Source: Heyndrickxia camelliae (lineage in GTDB: Bacteria > Bacillota > Bacilli > Bacillales > Bacillaceae_C). From it: DNA of 64,000 bases. Each line of letters begins with the position of its first letter. The stretch's first letter is position 1. The translations under genes were made by a program, and so were the position numbers. This document shows positions 1-7,374 of the stretch, in pieces. Under the pieces are notes generated by a model. The model was given only the letters and a program-made list of their open reading frames with translations. It was not told the DNA's origin and made no database searches. The stretch is from NCBI RefSeq assembly GCF_002844575.1, contig NZ_PIQO01000007.1, forward strand, positions 1 through 64,000, read 5' to 3'.

Positions 1-1474
1 TAAACATCTGTTTAAATGCTTTTAGGCTTCCGGTTACTTTAGGAAGAATCTTAGAACCGATATTTAATAAATGATCTCCTACTGGTTTTATTGTGTTCTG
101 GAAGTCTCTCCATGCTTGTTTCCACTTACTTATAGGTGTATCGGTTAATGCTTTACCTGCTTTTTTTGTGGTGTTTGTTACATTATCATAGGCATGGTTG
201 ACATTATTTAAGGATTCAATGACCTTCATGGCATTATCTTCGCCAAGAGCAGACCACACTGTGGAAGCAATAGAAAGTTTCTGTTGCTCGTTTTTCATTC
301 CTTTAAGGTCATTTATAGCAGAATTAAAGACATCCTTTGTCGTGGCTTTACCCTTTTTATATTGGTTAAATAGATTTTGAGTATCTGAGGAAAAACTTTT
401 AATATTTTTGGAGAATCGTCCATCCGTTAGCGAGATACCAAATTCTTTTACGAAATCATTTACCTTATCAAAATTATAAGCTCCAGATTTTAAGCCGTTT
501 TCGAGAATGCTGAAGGTATCTTTAATAGAAAAGCCATTTTGTGCCCATAACTGGCTGTATTCAGCCATGTTATCTTCTAACTCGTGAGACTTGTTTAATC
601 CTCGCTGAGCACCTTTGACCATATAGTCAAAAGCTTCATTAGCACTGATACCAAAATTAGTCATGATAGCATTAATCCCGCGTAGAGATTCATCAAAGTC
701 CGCGCCAGTAATTTTGGTAAGAGTAAAAGCTTTCTCCGTGATACCTTTTAGCTGACTATCATCGATACCTTGGAGGTTTTGTTTAATTTTAATTACCGCT
801 TCCGCTACTTCATCTGTGCTTTCTCCAAAACCATCCGCCCACACTTGTCCAACAATTTTCCCTTGTTTCTTGGCTTCTTTCGCTGTGGATCCAGTCATTG
901 CCTGGATTTTTCCTTCTATTTCATCCATTTCTGCACTAAATTTTGTACTAAAAATGCCTAATGCAGCAATGGGCGCAGCAAACATTCCAGCTAATGATTT
1001 AGAAAAACCACCAATTTTTTTTATCGCTCCACCAAATTGGCCACCTAGGGATTTTAATTTATTTCCAAATTTGCTTGTTCCCTTTTCGAGTTCTCTTAAA
1101 CGCTGATTGGACCTATTCAGTTCATTTTCCCAATTAGCTTGAACTCTGATTGCGTTATTAAGTTTATTAGCCAAATTTTGAGCTTCTTTAGTATTTTCTT
1201 TCCCTAATCGGACATATTCCTCATATTTTTCTTTTAAAACGTCTATTTTTTGCTGATTTGCCCTCATTGACTGAGATAAACCATCAATCCGAACTCTAAG
1301 ACGGTCATATTCTGTAGCAGAATCACCTAAAACAGCCAAGTTAGCTCTCATAGCTGATTGTGCTGTTTTAATTTGTCTTTGGATGACATCCATGTTCCTT
1401 GAGAATCTTGTGCCATCTAAACTTAAATTAATGACCATATTCCCTAAAGGTCTTCCGTTTTGGCTTCCAGCCAT
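1..1474 (-). CDS. Phage tail tape measure protein (C-terminal part outside window)
   Basis: Read on the minus strand from ATG at 1474, which follows a strong GGAAGGTGAG site. The frame stays open for 491 codons to the window edge. The N-terminal 150 residues are a charged coiled coil (RLRVRIDGLSQSMRANQQKI and following). This is followed by a hydrophobic glycine/alanine stretch and an STKFSAEMDEIEGK type segment common at the start of phage tape measure proteins. Such proteins set tail length and are packed inside the tail tube. The position directly after the two-frame tail chaperone gene is the standard one. The identification is firm; total length is unknown because the gene runs off the left edge. 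Confidence 0.9.
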   Translation of the reverse strand, partial: MAGSQNGRPLGNMVINLSLDGTRFSRNMDVIQRQIKTAQSAMRANLAVLGDSATEYDRLRVRIDGLSQSMRANQQKIDVLKEKYEEYVRLGKENTKEAQNLANKLNNAIRVQANWENELNRSNQRLRELEKGTSKFGNKLKSLGGQFGGAIKKIGGFSKSLAGMFAAPIAALGIFSTKFSAEMDEIEGKIQAMTGSTAKEAKKQGKIVGQVWADGFGESTDEVAEAVIKIKQNLQGIDDSQLKGITEKAFTLTKITGADFDESLRGINAIMTNFGISANEAFDYMVKGAQRGLNKSHELEDNMAEYSQLWAQNGFSIKDTFSILENGLKSGAYNFDKVNDFVKEFGISLTDGRFSKNIKSFSSDTQNLFNQYKKGKATTKDVFNSAINDLKGMKNEQQKLSIASTVWSALGEDNAMKVIESLNNVNHAYDNVTNTTKKAGKALTDTPISKWKQAWRDFQNTIKPVGDHLLNIGSKILPKVTGSLKAFKQMF

Positions 1475-1511
1475 TTTCTCACCTTCCTTTCATAAGAAGA
1501 GTACAGGGTAA

Positions 1512-1547
1512 AGCAAAAAAGCCTTACCCAATGAAAGGCAAGGCTTA
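1512..1547 (-). terminator. Hairpin with T-run between tail chaperone and tape measure genes
   Basis: On the minus strand the arms AAGCCTT and AAGGCTT (7 bp, extended by further CC/GG pairs) enclose a short loop and are followed by six T. The 5' arm overlaps the stop codon of the frameshifted chaperone product. It has the form of an intrinsic terminator but sits inside a late operon, so it may only partly reduce tape measure transcription or stabilise mRNA ends. Confidence 0.6.
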
Positions 1548-2035
1548 AATTCGTTTGAAAAATTCTTCTATATCTTCTTCCTGCTCAGATGGATCCATTA
1601 GTTCGAGGAAAAAATTAATATCCATTGAGTCAATATCATTTAGTTTCCACCCTGCTTGTAGTAACTCCTGGTACGTTCCTTTAAGATTGTTATAAGAATC
1701 TTGAAAGGTTATTTTGCCACCTTTCTTAGATTGGCTGCCTGTTCCTTTTTTTTAGCTTCACCACCCAGAAGTTGGTCCATAATCCCCTCTAAAACTTTTG
1801 ACAATTGATCGGCAGCTATACCATCTAGGATACTATCGAAAGTGACACGATCATCATTAAAACAATCTGCAACAAGGGTGATTAACTCGTCCAATTGTTC
1901 GAGTTCTGACAATTCTTCTGTTTCTACTTTGGTATAAAATTGCACGGCCTTTCGTAAATTACGGGCAGATACAAAGGTTTGAGTAATCGTTTCTTTTTTC
2001 TTCTTTTCGGGATTATATAATTCTATCTTTAACAT
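1545..2035 (-). CDS. Tail assembly chaperone, long -1 frameshift product (G-T type)
   Basis: The short protein (1709-2035) ends in a frame that can be left by a -1 slip on a run of eight A (plus-strand T 1746-1753). After the slip the frame continues through KGTGSQSKKGG, then DSYNNLKGTYQELLQAGW and DINFFLELMDPSEQEED, and stops at 1545-1547. This adds roughly 65 residues. Lambda-like and many Gram-positive siphophages make a G and a G-T chaperone this way just before the tape measure gene. The second frame has no start codon with a ribosome site of its own. Seen: both open frames and the slippery run. Inferred: that slippage happens. Confidence 0.75.
1709..2035 (-). CDS. Tail assembly chaperone, short product (G type)
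   Basis: A 108-aa acidic protein, starting MLKIELYNPEKKKKET and rich in Glu, Asp and Leu. It has the size, composition and position of the phage tail assembly chaperone family. It lies between the major tail protein gene and the tape measure gene, and the start at 2035 is preceded by a GGGGGAG site. Such chaperones bind tape measure protein before tail polymerisation and are not in the virion. The last codons contain the A8 slippery run that gives the longer form. Assignment rests on gene order and the overlapping second frame more than on sequence motifs. Confidence 0.8.
   Translation of the reverse strand: MLKIELYNPEKKKKETITQTFVSARNLRKAVQFYTKVETEELSELEQLDELITLVADCFNDDRVTFDSILDGIAADQLSKVLEGIMDQLLGGEAKKKEQAANLRKVAK
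1745..1754 (-). promoter_or_regulatory. -1 ribosomal frameshift slippery site
   Basis: The minus strand reads GCT AAA AAA AAG GAA in the zero frame, an uninterrupted A8 followed by GG. A and P site tRNA-Lys can re-pair after a -1 step. The -1 frame is open beyond this point for the whole second part of the gene, while the zero frame stops at 1709-1711. Confidence 0.7.
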
Positions 2036-2050
2036 TTTTTTCTCCCCCTA

Positions 2051-2617
2051 TTAAGCAGCAGTATATCCTGGGAATACGAACGTTTTGAACGCTTCCTCGG
2101 TAAAGCTTTGTGTACTTGTGCGACCCTTAGCATAAACAAGAGCATCACTAGAACGTGCTACAAAGTTGCCGGTAATGGTATCTGTTTGCAGCTCTTTACC
2201 TTTATCCTCACCAGTAGCAAGGTTAACTTCGTCGTAAGAGAAAACTCCTTTTAGTAACGAAATGTAAATGGTATCATTCTTTGTCCCTTTTGATTCTAAA
2301 ATGACTGCAACATATGGTGGAGTAGTATTCGCTCCGATTTTTGCGATTCCATTCTCCACTTTTGCACCAGTAATTTCATTCAATACATCTTCTGGAATAT
2401 CCGCGATATTTAATTCTAGTGTAGGCTGTCCAGTCCCGCTGGCATCCACATAAAATGGAACATCAGAAGCCCATACCGTGTTCATTGGTGCGCCTAATCC
2501 ACTGACTTTTGCAGAGATAGTACCACCTTCTTGTGCATCTAAAACATGTACTTTTGTAATGTTTTCCGTTTCATCAAAAATTCCTATATGAACCTTTTGA
2601 AATCCTAATGTAGCCAT
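2051..2617 (-). CDS. Phage major tail protein, phi13 family
   Basis: A 188-aa protein beginning MATLGFQKVHIGIFDE, with the segment DAQEGGTISAKVSGLG. It matches what I know of the phi13/TP901-type major tail (tube) protein family in length and in its beta-rich, Gly/Thr/Val composition. It forms the hexameric rings of the tail tube. It follows the tail terminator gene and precedes the chaperone pair, which is the standard place. A start-adjacent AGAGAGGGG site supports ATG at 2617. No C-terminal Ig extension or recoding signal was seen at its 3' end, unlike the capsid gene. Confidence 0.85.
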   Translation of the reverse strand: MATLGFQKVHIGIFDETENITKVHVLDAQEGGTISAKVSGLGAPMNTVWASDVPFYVDASGTGQPTLELNIADIPEDVLNEITGAKVENGIAKIGANTTPPYVAVILESKGTKNDTIYISLLKGVFSYDEVNLATGEDKGKELQTDTITGNFVARSSDALVYAKGRTSTQSFTEEAFKTFVFPGYTAA

Positions 2618-2632
2618 TATATTGACCCCTCT

Positions 2633-3022
2633 CTAATTAAAATCAATTTGTTGGGTAGTTCGATAACGTCGATACATGCGAGGAGTATTATTAAAATCAG
2701 GATCGCTATCGATACCGCCGCTATATTGTGCCCATTCATTTTGTGCCATGAGTTTGTCCATTACAGTTTGTATTTGTTCCAGTGTCTTGCTGGTAGAAGC
2801 CCATACATCTACTTGAACACTACATACAAAGGAAAAAGGCATATCAGACGCAAAACCCTCTTGATAGTCACTAATTTCATTTATACGAACAATGGGAAGA
2901 TGTTCGATTTGATGATATTCCTCTGGTACATACAATTTAAAAATCATATCTGGATTGATCATGCTTGTAATTTCAGAAGCATTCATTAAAAGATCATACA
3001 CAACGTTTATTGGTAGTTTCAT
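2633..3022 (-). CDS. Tail completion / tail terminator protein (DUF806-like)
   Basis: A 129-aa protein with an N-terminal helix (MKLPINVVYDLLMNASEI), a central beta region ending FSFVCSVQVDVWASTSKTLE and a C-terminal IDSDPDFNNTPRMYRRYRTT segment. The length, pattern and position between the gp10-like gene and the major tail gene fit the DUF806/tail-terminator type protein that caps the tail tube and joins it to the head. Its start overlaps the stop of the upstream gene by 4 bases (ATGA type coupling). Family membership is judged from memory of the pattern; placement by synteny is solid. Confidence 0.75.
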   Translation of the reverse strand: MKLPINVVYDLLMNASEITSMINPDMIFKLYVPEEYHQIEHLPIVRINEISDYQEGFASDMPFSFVCSVQVDVWASTSKTLEQIQTVMDKLMAQNEWAQYSGGIDSDPDFNNTPRMYRRYRTTQQIDFN

Positions 3023-3384
3023 AACCCAAACCCTCGCCTTAATTCTGTTTCTACGATTTGTAGAATTTCATTTCTCATTTCCTCTTCCGTTCGTTGTATA
3101 AATCCTTGAGGACGCTGTTTTATGGTCCCCATTTCAACGAAATGAGCGCGCCAGGCAGTATCTTTTCCAAATCCTACAGTGACTTCTCCGTCTTTTACAC
3201 CGGAAACTCGAACATCATCTCTCATATGTTCGTCCGTTTTACCATCTACAGGAGTATTTTCTCGTAATCTTTGAGCTAGCCTTTTTCCAGCTTCTTTTAA
3301 TGCTCTATTTCGTACTTTTGTCTGTTCGATGGCTAATCTTCTTAAATTATCATTTATTCGTGTTGTTGAAACATCCACACTCAT
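3019..3384 (-). CDS. HK97 gp10-like minor structural protein
   Basis: A 121-aa basic protein with a long N-terminal helix rich in Arg (NRALKEAGKRLAQRLRENT), followed by PVDGKTDEHMRDDVRVS and FGKDTAWRAHFVEMGT. The pattern of helix, PVDTG-like turn and AHFVEMGT motif is typical of the HK97 gp10 family. That family acts at the head-tail interface during assembly. The gene overlaps both neighbours by 1 to 4 bases, so the four head-tail joining genes are translationally coupled. Confidence 0.85.
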   Translation of the reverse strand: MSVDVSTTRINDNLRRLAIEQTKVRNRALKEAGKRLAQRLRENTPVDGKTDEHMRDDVRVSGVKDGEVTVGFGKDTAWRAHFVEMGTIKQRPQGFIQRTEEEMRNEILQIVETELRRGFGL

Positions 3385-3713
3385 TAGGACACCGCCTTTG
3401 CAGTGATCCGAACTAGTTCTTCACTAGGTCTTAGATCGATAGAAATAATGGAATATTTCTTTTCCTTGAATCGAATTTTCATGGAATTATCTATTTTTTC
3501 TTCCATTTGTGCAGCAACATTAAAGAAAACCGTATCTTCATATACCGTTCCAATGGATGCTGTTTTATCCTGGACACTTTGCGAAAAAAATTCTGACCAG
3601 CAGGAAAATAAAATTACATCCTGTTTAACGAAGTCACCGCCATCATCTTTTTTGGTAACTGTTTTGAAAAAGGAGATTCTTCGATTTAAACGATTAACCA
3701 GTTGTTTGGCCAT
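3384..3713 (-). CDS. Phage head closure (head-tail adaptor) protein
   Basis: A 109-aa protein starting NRLNRRISFFKTVTKKDDGGDF and containing CWSEFFSQSVQDK and IRFKEKKYSIISID. This is the usual pattern of the SPP1 gp16/HK97-type head closure family: N-terminal RRI, a W[AT]E-like turn, then a short beta barrel. It forms the ring that closes the connector channel after DNA packaging. It overlaps the gp6-like connector gene upstream by 20 bases and the gp10-like gene by one base. Confidence 0.85.
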   Translation of the reverse strand: MAKQLVNRLNRRISFFKTVTKKDDGGDFVKQDVILFSCWSEFFSQSVQDKTASIGTVYEDTVFFNVAAQMEEKIDNSMKIRFKEKKYSIISIDLRPSEELVRITAKAVS

Positions 3714-3993
3714 CCGAAATATCCTCCCATTTCAACTTTAGAATTGCATCACGTATTCCATAAGCTAATGGTTTAGACAAAATGTCGTTTGAATCGTCTG
3801 AACCAGTTCTATTCGAATACCAATGGGAAACAAGCATTAAAATAGCGCGGTCATAAACTAATGACTCGCGCTCTTTAACACCCGATTTTAATAATTCTTC
3901 TTTAGCACTTTGAATTAAAAAGTCTATTAACGTATCTTCATCGTTCCAGTCAATTTTCAGCCATTGTTTTGCCAAATCAGTGGTTACCGCCAT
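3694..3993 (-). CDS. Head-tail connector protein, gp6-like
   Basis: A 99-aa mainly helical protein (LAKQWLKIDWNDEDTLIDFL, then AKEELLKSGVKE, then RAILMLVSHWYSNRTG). This is the pattern of the phage gp6-like DNA packaging/connector family (HK97 gp6, SPP1 gp15). It forms the ring under the portal. Its ATG at 3993 overlaps the stop codon of the FnIII extension of the capsid gene in a TAATG junction. That ties its translation to the frameshifted capsid product. Confidence 0.85.
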   Translation of the reverse strand: MAVTTDLAKQWLKIDWNDEDTLIDFLIQSAKEELLKSGVKERESLVYDRAILMLVSHWYSNRTGSDDSNDILSKPLAYGIRDAILKLKWEDISDGQTTG

Positions 3994-5403
3994 TAGCTAC
4001 CACTCGTACTAGGTTGAGTTGTTAAGCTAATTTCGGAGCTTTTTGCGGATTCTCCGCTTACATTTACGGCTGAAACTTGATATTGATACGTTGTATCACC
4101 TGTTAATCCTGTATCTTTATAGGAATTTGTAGAGGATGTTCCTACTTCTATTCCATTTCGATAAATTTTATAAGAGTCTGCCCCATCTACGGCATCCCAC
4201 GTTAAATTAGCTTGCGTAATGGTAGTAGTGCCAGCTAGATTTTGGGGCGAATCAGGGTGTGGCAGTTACTTTTGCAATACGGAATGCTGATTTTAGCTTA
4301 ATTTGATGGTCAAACCATGCTGTAACAACAAATTGCTCAATACCTGTTTTAACATCTTTATCACGGTCATAAAGAGCATTAAGATCATAGTTGAAATGTG
4401 AGTAACTAAAATCTCCGACAACAGGATATACTGCAGAATCACAGAAGATAACTGGCTTTCCGATAATTTGTTCTGGTTGAGCAGTATAAAGTGTTGCATT
4501 ACCATTTGCCAAGGTCTTAATAATCTTTAGATAATCAGTAAATGCCATAACCACTTTAGCGTTTTGACGATAATCCTCATGTAAATCTGCAATTGCTGTT
4601 GTAATAGCTTCATATAAATCGGACCCTGTAACTTCTTTTACTCCTATATAATTGTCAGAAGACGGAGTATAGAAACTCATATGCTCTTCTCCGGACTTTG
4701 GAGATGTTGCAAATGCGACCTTCTTTTCTTTAGCTGCTACACCAGATTCTAGTGCTTTATCTACGTAGGATACCAAATTAGCATCTGAACCATTTAATAC
4801 AGTTTCAGAAATACCTGCAAATACTTTAAATTTGTGACGTCCAAATGTTACAACATCACCTGTTGCCTTTAATTCCTTTGCTGTTTCTGTATCTGCAATA
4901 AAATCATCATCATCTAATGTGAAATCTAACTTTGGAATTTCTAAATTTGTAATTTGAGTTACAGCAGAATTCCCTCTCAATGGGTTTTTTACTGTCGGCT
5001 CCATTAAAATATCATTTGAAACCGTCTTAGGTAAAAAATTATTACCTCCAGTAGTGTCATTATCACCTAACACTTGGAACACTTCTTTCGAAACTGCTTG
5101 TTTTTGCATTGTGGCACGAATGAGTGATGCCTTTGCAGAAATTACTTTTTGCTTCGGATCTTCAATTCCTTTAATCCCTTGTTGTGCTGCAAATTTCTCC
5201 TTTTGTTCCGCTTCCATAGCGTCATGTTGCTCTTTAATTACATTAAAACGAGCTTGTAAATCCGCTTTAGACTTTTGTAATGCTTGGATATCATCCAATG
5301 AAGCAGTGGTGTCCATTGCTTTTGCAGCAAGTTCGTTTTCAGTTTTTTGTAATTGTTGACCGATTGTAGCCATTGCTTGTTTTAATTCGAATAAAGTTTT
5401 CAT
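3993..5403 (-). CDS. Major capsid protein with C-terminal FnIII domain (+1 frameshift product)
   Basis: The capsid frame ends ACA CCC TGA at 4252. If the P-site tRNA-Pro slips one base forward from CCC to CCT, translation continues GAT TCG CCC in the +1 frame for 86 more codons, to a TAA at 3993-3995. The added part is a single fibronectin type III-like domain. It shows NLTWDAVDGADSYKIYRNG, then TGLTGDTTYQYQVSAVN, then a Thr/Ser-rich tail. The +1 frame has no ATG, GTG or TTG near its beginning and has a stop just upstream of the junction, so separate initiation is unlikely. Listeria phage PSA is a known case of +1 frameshifting at the 3' end of its capsid gene. Displayed Ig-like domains on siphophage heads are known to arise by recoding. 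Both frames are seen; the event itself is inferred. Confidence 0.75.
4251..4257 (-). promoter_or_regulatory. +1 frameshift site CCC TGA at capsid 3' end
   Basis: Minus strand: ACA CCC TGA T. The proline codon before a slow UGA stop allows tRNA-Pro to move from CCC to the overlapping CCT, giving GAT as the next codon. The +1 frame then encodes the FnIII domain without interruption. Confidence 0.7.
4252..5403 (-). CDS. Phage major capsid protein, HK97 family
   Basis: A 383-aa protein. Residues 1-75 are a charged coiled coil (KQAMATIGQQLQKTENELAA) of the scaffold-like delta domain that the neighbouring protease removes. The rest has the HK97-fold pattern, with the segments NFLPKTVSNDILMEPTVKN, LNGSDANLVSYVDKALE and VVTAWFDHQIKLKSAFRI. 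It forms the icosahedral shell. The order protease, capsid, connector supports the assignment. The gene starts in a TAATG overlap with the protease stop and ends at the CCC TGA recoding site described separately. Confidence 0.92.
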   Translation of the reverse strand: MKTLFELKQAMATIGQQLQKTENELAAKAMDTTASLDDIQALQKSKADLQARFNVIKEQHDAMEAEQKEKFAAQQGIKGIEDPKQKVISAKASLIRATMQKQAVSKEVFQVLGDNDTTGGNNFLPKTVSNDILMEPTVKNPLRGNSAVTQITNLEIPKLDFTLDDDDFIADTETAKELKATGDVVTFGRHKFKVFAGISETVLNGSDANLVSYVDKALESGVAAKEKKVAFATSPKSGEEHMSFYTPSSDNYIGVKEVTGSDLYEAITTAIADLHEDYRQNAKVVMAFTDYLKIIKTLANGNATLYTAQPEQIIGKPVIFCDSAVYPVVGDFSYSHFNYDLNALYDRDKDVKTGIEQFVVTAWFDHQIKLKSAFRIAKVTATP

Positions 5404-6161
5404 TATATCAATCCTTCCAAAATAGTATTTATATAAGCTGAATTAGCCCTAGATTCATCAGCAATTCTTTGCCTTTTTGCCAATTCTGCAGCAGAAATAG
5501 TGTTTTTTTGCTTAAAATATAGCTGTTTAGGTACATTTTTATATTTAGCGAATAGTTCTTCGCTGATTGAAGCAGCCATTTCATTAGCTCCTTCCACAAC
5601 ATCACATAAACCATATTCATATGCTTCCTCTGCAGAAAGCCACTTTTCAGCGTCCAGCATTTCTTGAAGTTTTTCATCTGTTAACTTGTCACCGGCTTTT
5701 TGCAAGTATGATTGCTTACTAGAATTGCCTATGCGGTCTAAATCATCCGCTTGTTTTCGTAATTCTGCAGCATTTCCTATGGCAAATGTCCAAGGATTAT
5801 GAATCATAAGCATAGAGTTAGAAGGCATACGAATTTCATCACCTGCCATAGCAATGACGCTTGCAATGGAAGCAGCTAAAGCATCCACATGAACAATCAC
5901 CTTTGCTTTATGTCTCTTGAGCATGTTGTGTATGGTAATCCCTTCAAAAACACTGCCACCAGGACTATTAATATATAAATTAATAGCTTCGATATCATCA
6001 CCAAGCGCATCCAATTCATTTTTGAACGTTGTAGCAGAATGCTCACCATAATCTTCCCAAGCGTATTTGGTTATTTCTCCATAAATAAAAATATCTGCGG
6101 CATTAGAATTATTCGCAGACATCTTCATTTCAAAAAACTTATTCTTCTGTTTCTTTTCCAC
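5403..6161 (-). CDS. Prohead protease, ClpP-like (S14 type)
   Basis: A 252-aa ClpP-fold serine protease. INLYINSPGGSVFEG (about residues 60-74) is the typical ClpP strand-loop. The catalytic Ser is about 98 in DALAASIASVIAMAG, and the catalytic His about 121 in MLMIHNPW. The C-terminal 60 residues are a Lys/Ala-rich tail. It processes the N-terminal delta domain of the capsid protein during head maturation. The first ~20 codons overlap the portal gene; a start at the internal Met in MKMSANN is also possible. Fully in line with portal-protease-capsid order. Confidence 0.93.
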   Translation of the reverse strand: MEKKQKNKFFEMKMSANNSNAADIFIYGEITKYAWEDYGEHSATTFKNELDALGDDIEAINLYINSPGGSVFEGITIHNMLKRHKAKVIVHVDALAASIASVIAMAGDEIRMPSNSMLMIHNPWTFAIGNAAELRKQADDLDRIGNSSKQSYLQKAGDKLTDEKLQEMLDAEKWLSAEEAYEYGLCDVVEGANEMAASISEELFAKYKNVPKQLYFKQKNTISAAELAKRQRIADESRANSAYINTILEGLI

Positions 6162-7356
6162 TATCCTTCACCCCCTTTCGTTGAGCAGGATCCATTTCAA
6201 TTGGATATAAATCACCACTTACCCAAAGTTGAGATGCATTTCCACCTTTAGGCGGTAAATCTTCTAATTGCCTTACTTCGTCTTGTGACATACCACCGCT
6301 TCTAATCATAGCTTGATAGAAGTTTGTTCTGGCTGCGGTATCTCCTCTTAATAGACCTCCTAAGCTGAATTTAAAATAAAAACCAGCCTTTCTATCAGCT
6401 GGTGTAAGGAGTTTTCTATTAAATTCATGTTCATACTGGCGAACGATTGGAGTTAAAGTCATTTGGACAAACTGAATCATTAGCTGTTCGTTACTTCCAT
6501 AGCTCTGCCCTTCATTGTCATTTAAGAATGACGCAGGAACATTAAAAACGTTGGCCACACGTGAACGAGTAATACGCTCCGATGCCAACGTATCAGATGC
6601 AAAGTATTTTTTATCAATATTTTTAACGTTTACACCTGGTTCTTGGAATAATACACCGCCATTTTCTGAGTAAAACCGTCTAAAATCGTCAATAATTTGT
6701 TGTCTTTTCTCATCATCCACATTTGCTCCATATTCCAATATAAAGCTATCTTTTTTCTGCATTTCAGAAAGAGAAAATTCTTGAACAGCTTTATCGTAAT
6801 CAAGTGTATTTTTTAACACTGATAAAGGGTTTATTCCTGCCCATCGAGAGGCACCGGTTATATGCTTTACATGAAGCATATTTAAGTTATGAAAATAGTA
6901 CGTTCCATCCGTAGCCCGTACCTCATACCACAAATTATTATCGTCGGTATTGATGAATGGTGTAACATAAGATGATTCAATTGGAACAATAGCTTCTGGC
7001 TGCATTCGGATATCCCTCATGATAACAGCATAACCATTCCCTGTTTCATTCCTGGACACTTCAATTTTGTTTATCCATTCAAACCCAGACATATTTGGAT
7101 TAGGATTGTTTATGACCACATCAGCTACCTGGTGGTTTGTTACTATGTCATAATTTTTATAAAGCTTTAAAGGTAATGACGATAAAGTGTTGGCTAGACG
7201 GCTAATAACGCTAAAAATCGTCTCATTTGTAGCTAATTTTGAGTTATCAATTCCCCAAAAACGACGACCAAACCATTTAGAAAAATCAAACGTTGCTCCT
7301 TTCCATCCAGCAACCGCGGCTTTTACCGCATATTTCGCTCGAGTGAACCATTTCAA
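6139..7356 (-). CDS. Phage portal protein, HK97 family
   Basis: About 405 aa from a TTG start at 7356, preceded by AAAGGTGGTGAG. A TTG 18 bases further up has no ribosome site. Typical segments are NETIFSVISRLANTLSSLPLKLY near the N terminus, FSLSEMQKKDSFILEYGAN in the middle and GSNEQLMIQFVQMTLTPIVRQ towards the end. The dodecameric portal is the DNA entry channel of the head and binds terminase. The gene starts right after the terminase stop codon and overlaps the protease gene by 23 bases. Confidence 0.93.
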   Translation of the reverse strand: MKWFTRAKYAVKAAVAGWKGATFDFSKWFGRRFWGIDNSKLATNETIFSVISRLANTLSSLPLKLYKNYDIVTNHQVADVVINNPNPNMSGFEWINKIEVSRNETGNGYAVIMRDIRMQPEAIVPIESSYVTPFINTDDNNLWYEVRATDGTYYFHNLNMLHVKHITGASRWAGINPLSVLKNTLDYDKAVQEFSLSEMQKKDSFILEYGANVDDEKRQQIIDDFRRFYSENGGVLFQEPGVNVKNIDKKYFASDTLASERITRSRVANVFNVPASFLNDNEGQSYGSNEQLMIQFVQMTLTPIVRQYEHEFNRKLLTPADRKAGFYFKFSLGGLLRGDTAARTNFYQAMIRSGGMSQDEVRQLEDLPPKGGNASQLWVSGDLYPIEMDPAQRKGVKDSGKETEE

Positions 7357-7374
7357 AATCTCACCACCTTTCAA

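Noticed and set aside
3993-4250. FnIII domain as a separately started gene
   Set aside because: No ATG, GTG or TTG near the frame start; only a CTG without a good ribosome site. The frameshift model explains the CCC TGA junction better.
4293-4505. 70-codon frame inside the capsid gene
   Set aside because: Same strand, other frame, no ribosome site, capsid family assignment is clear.
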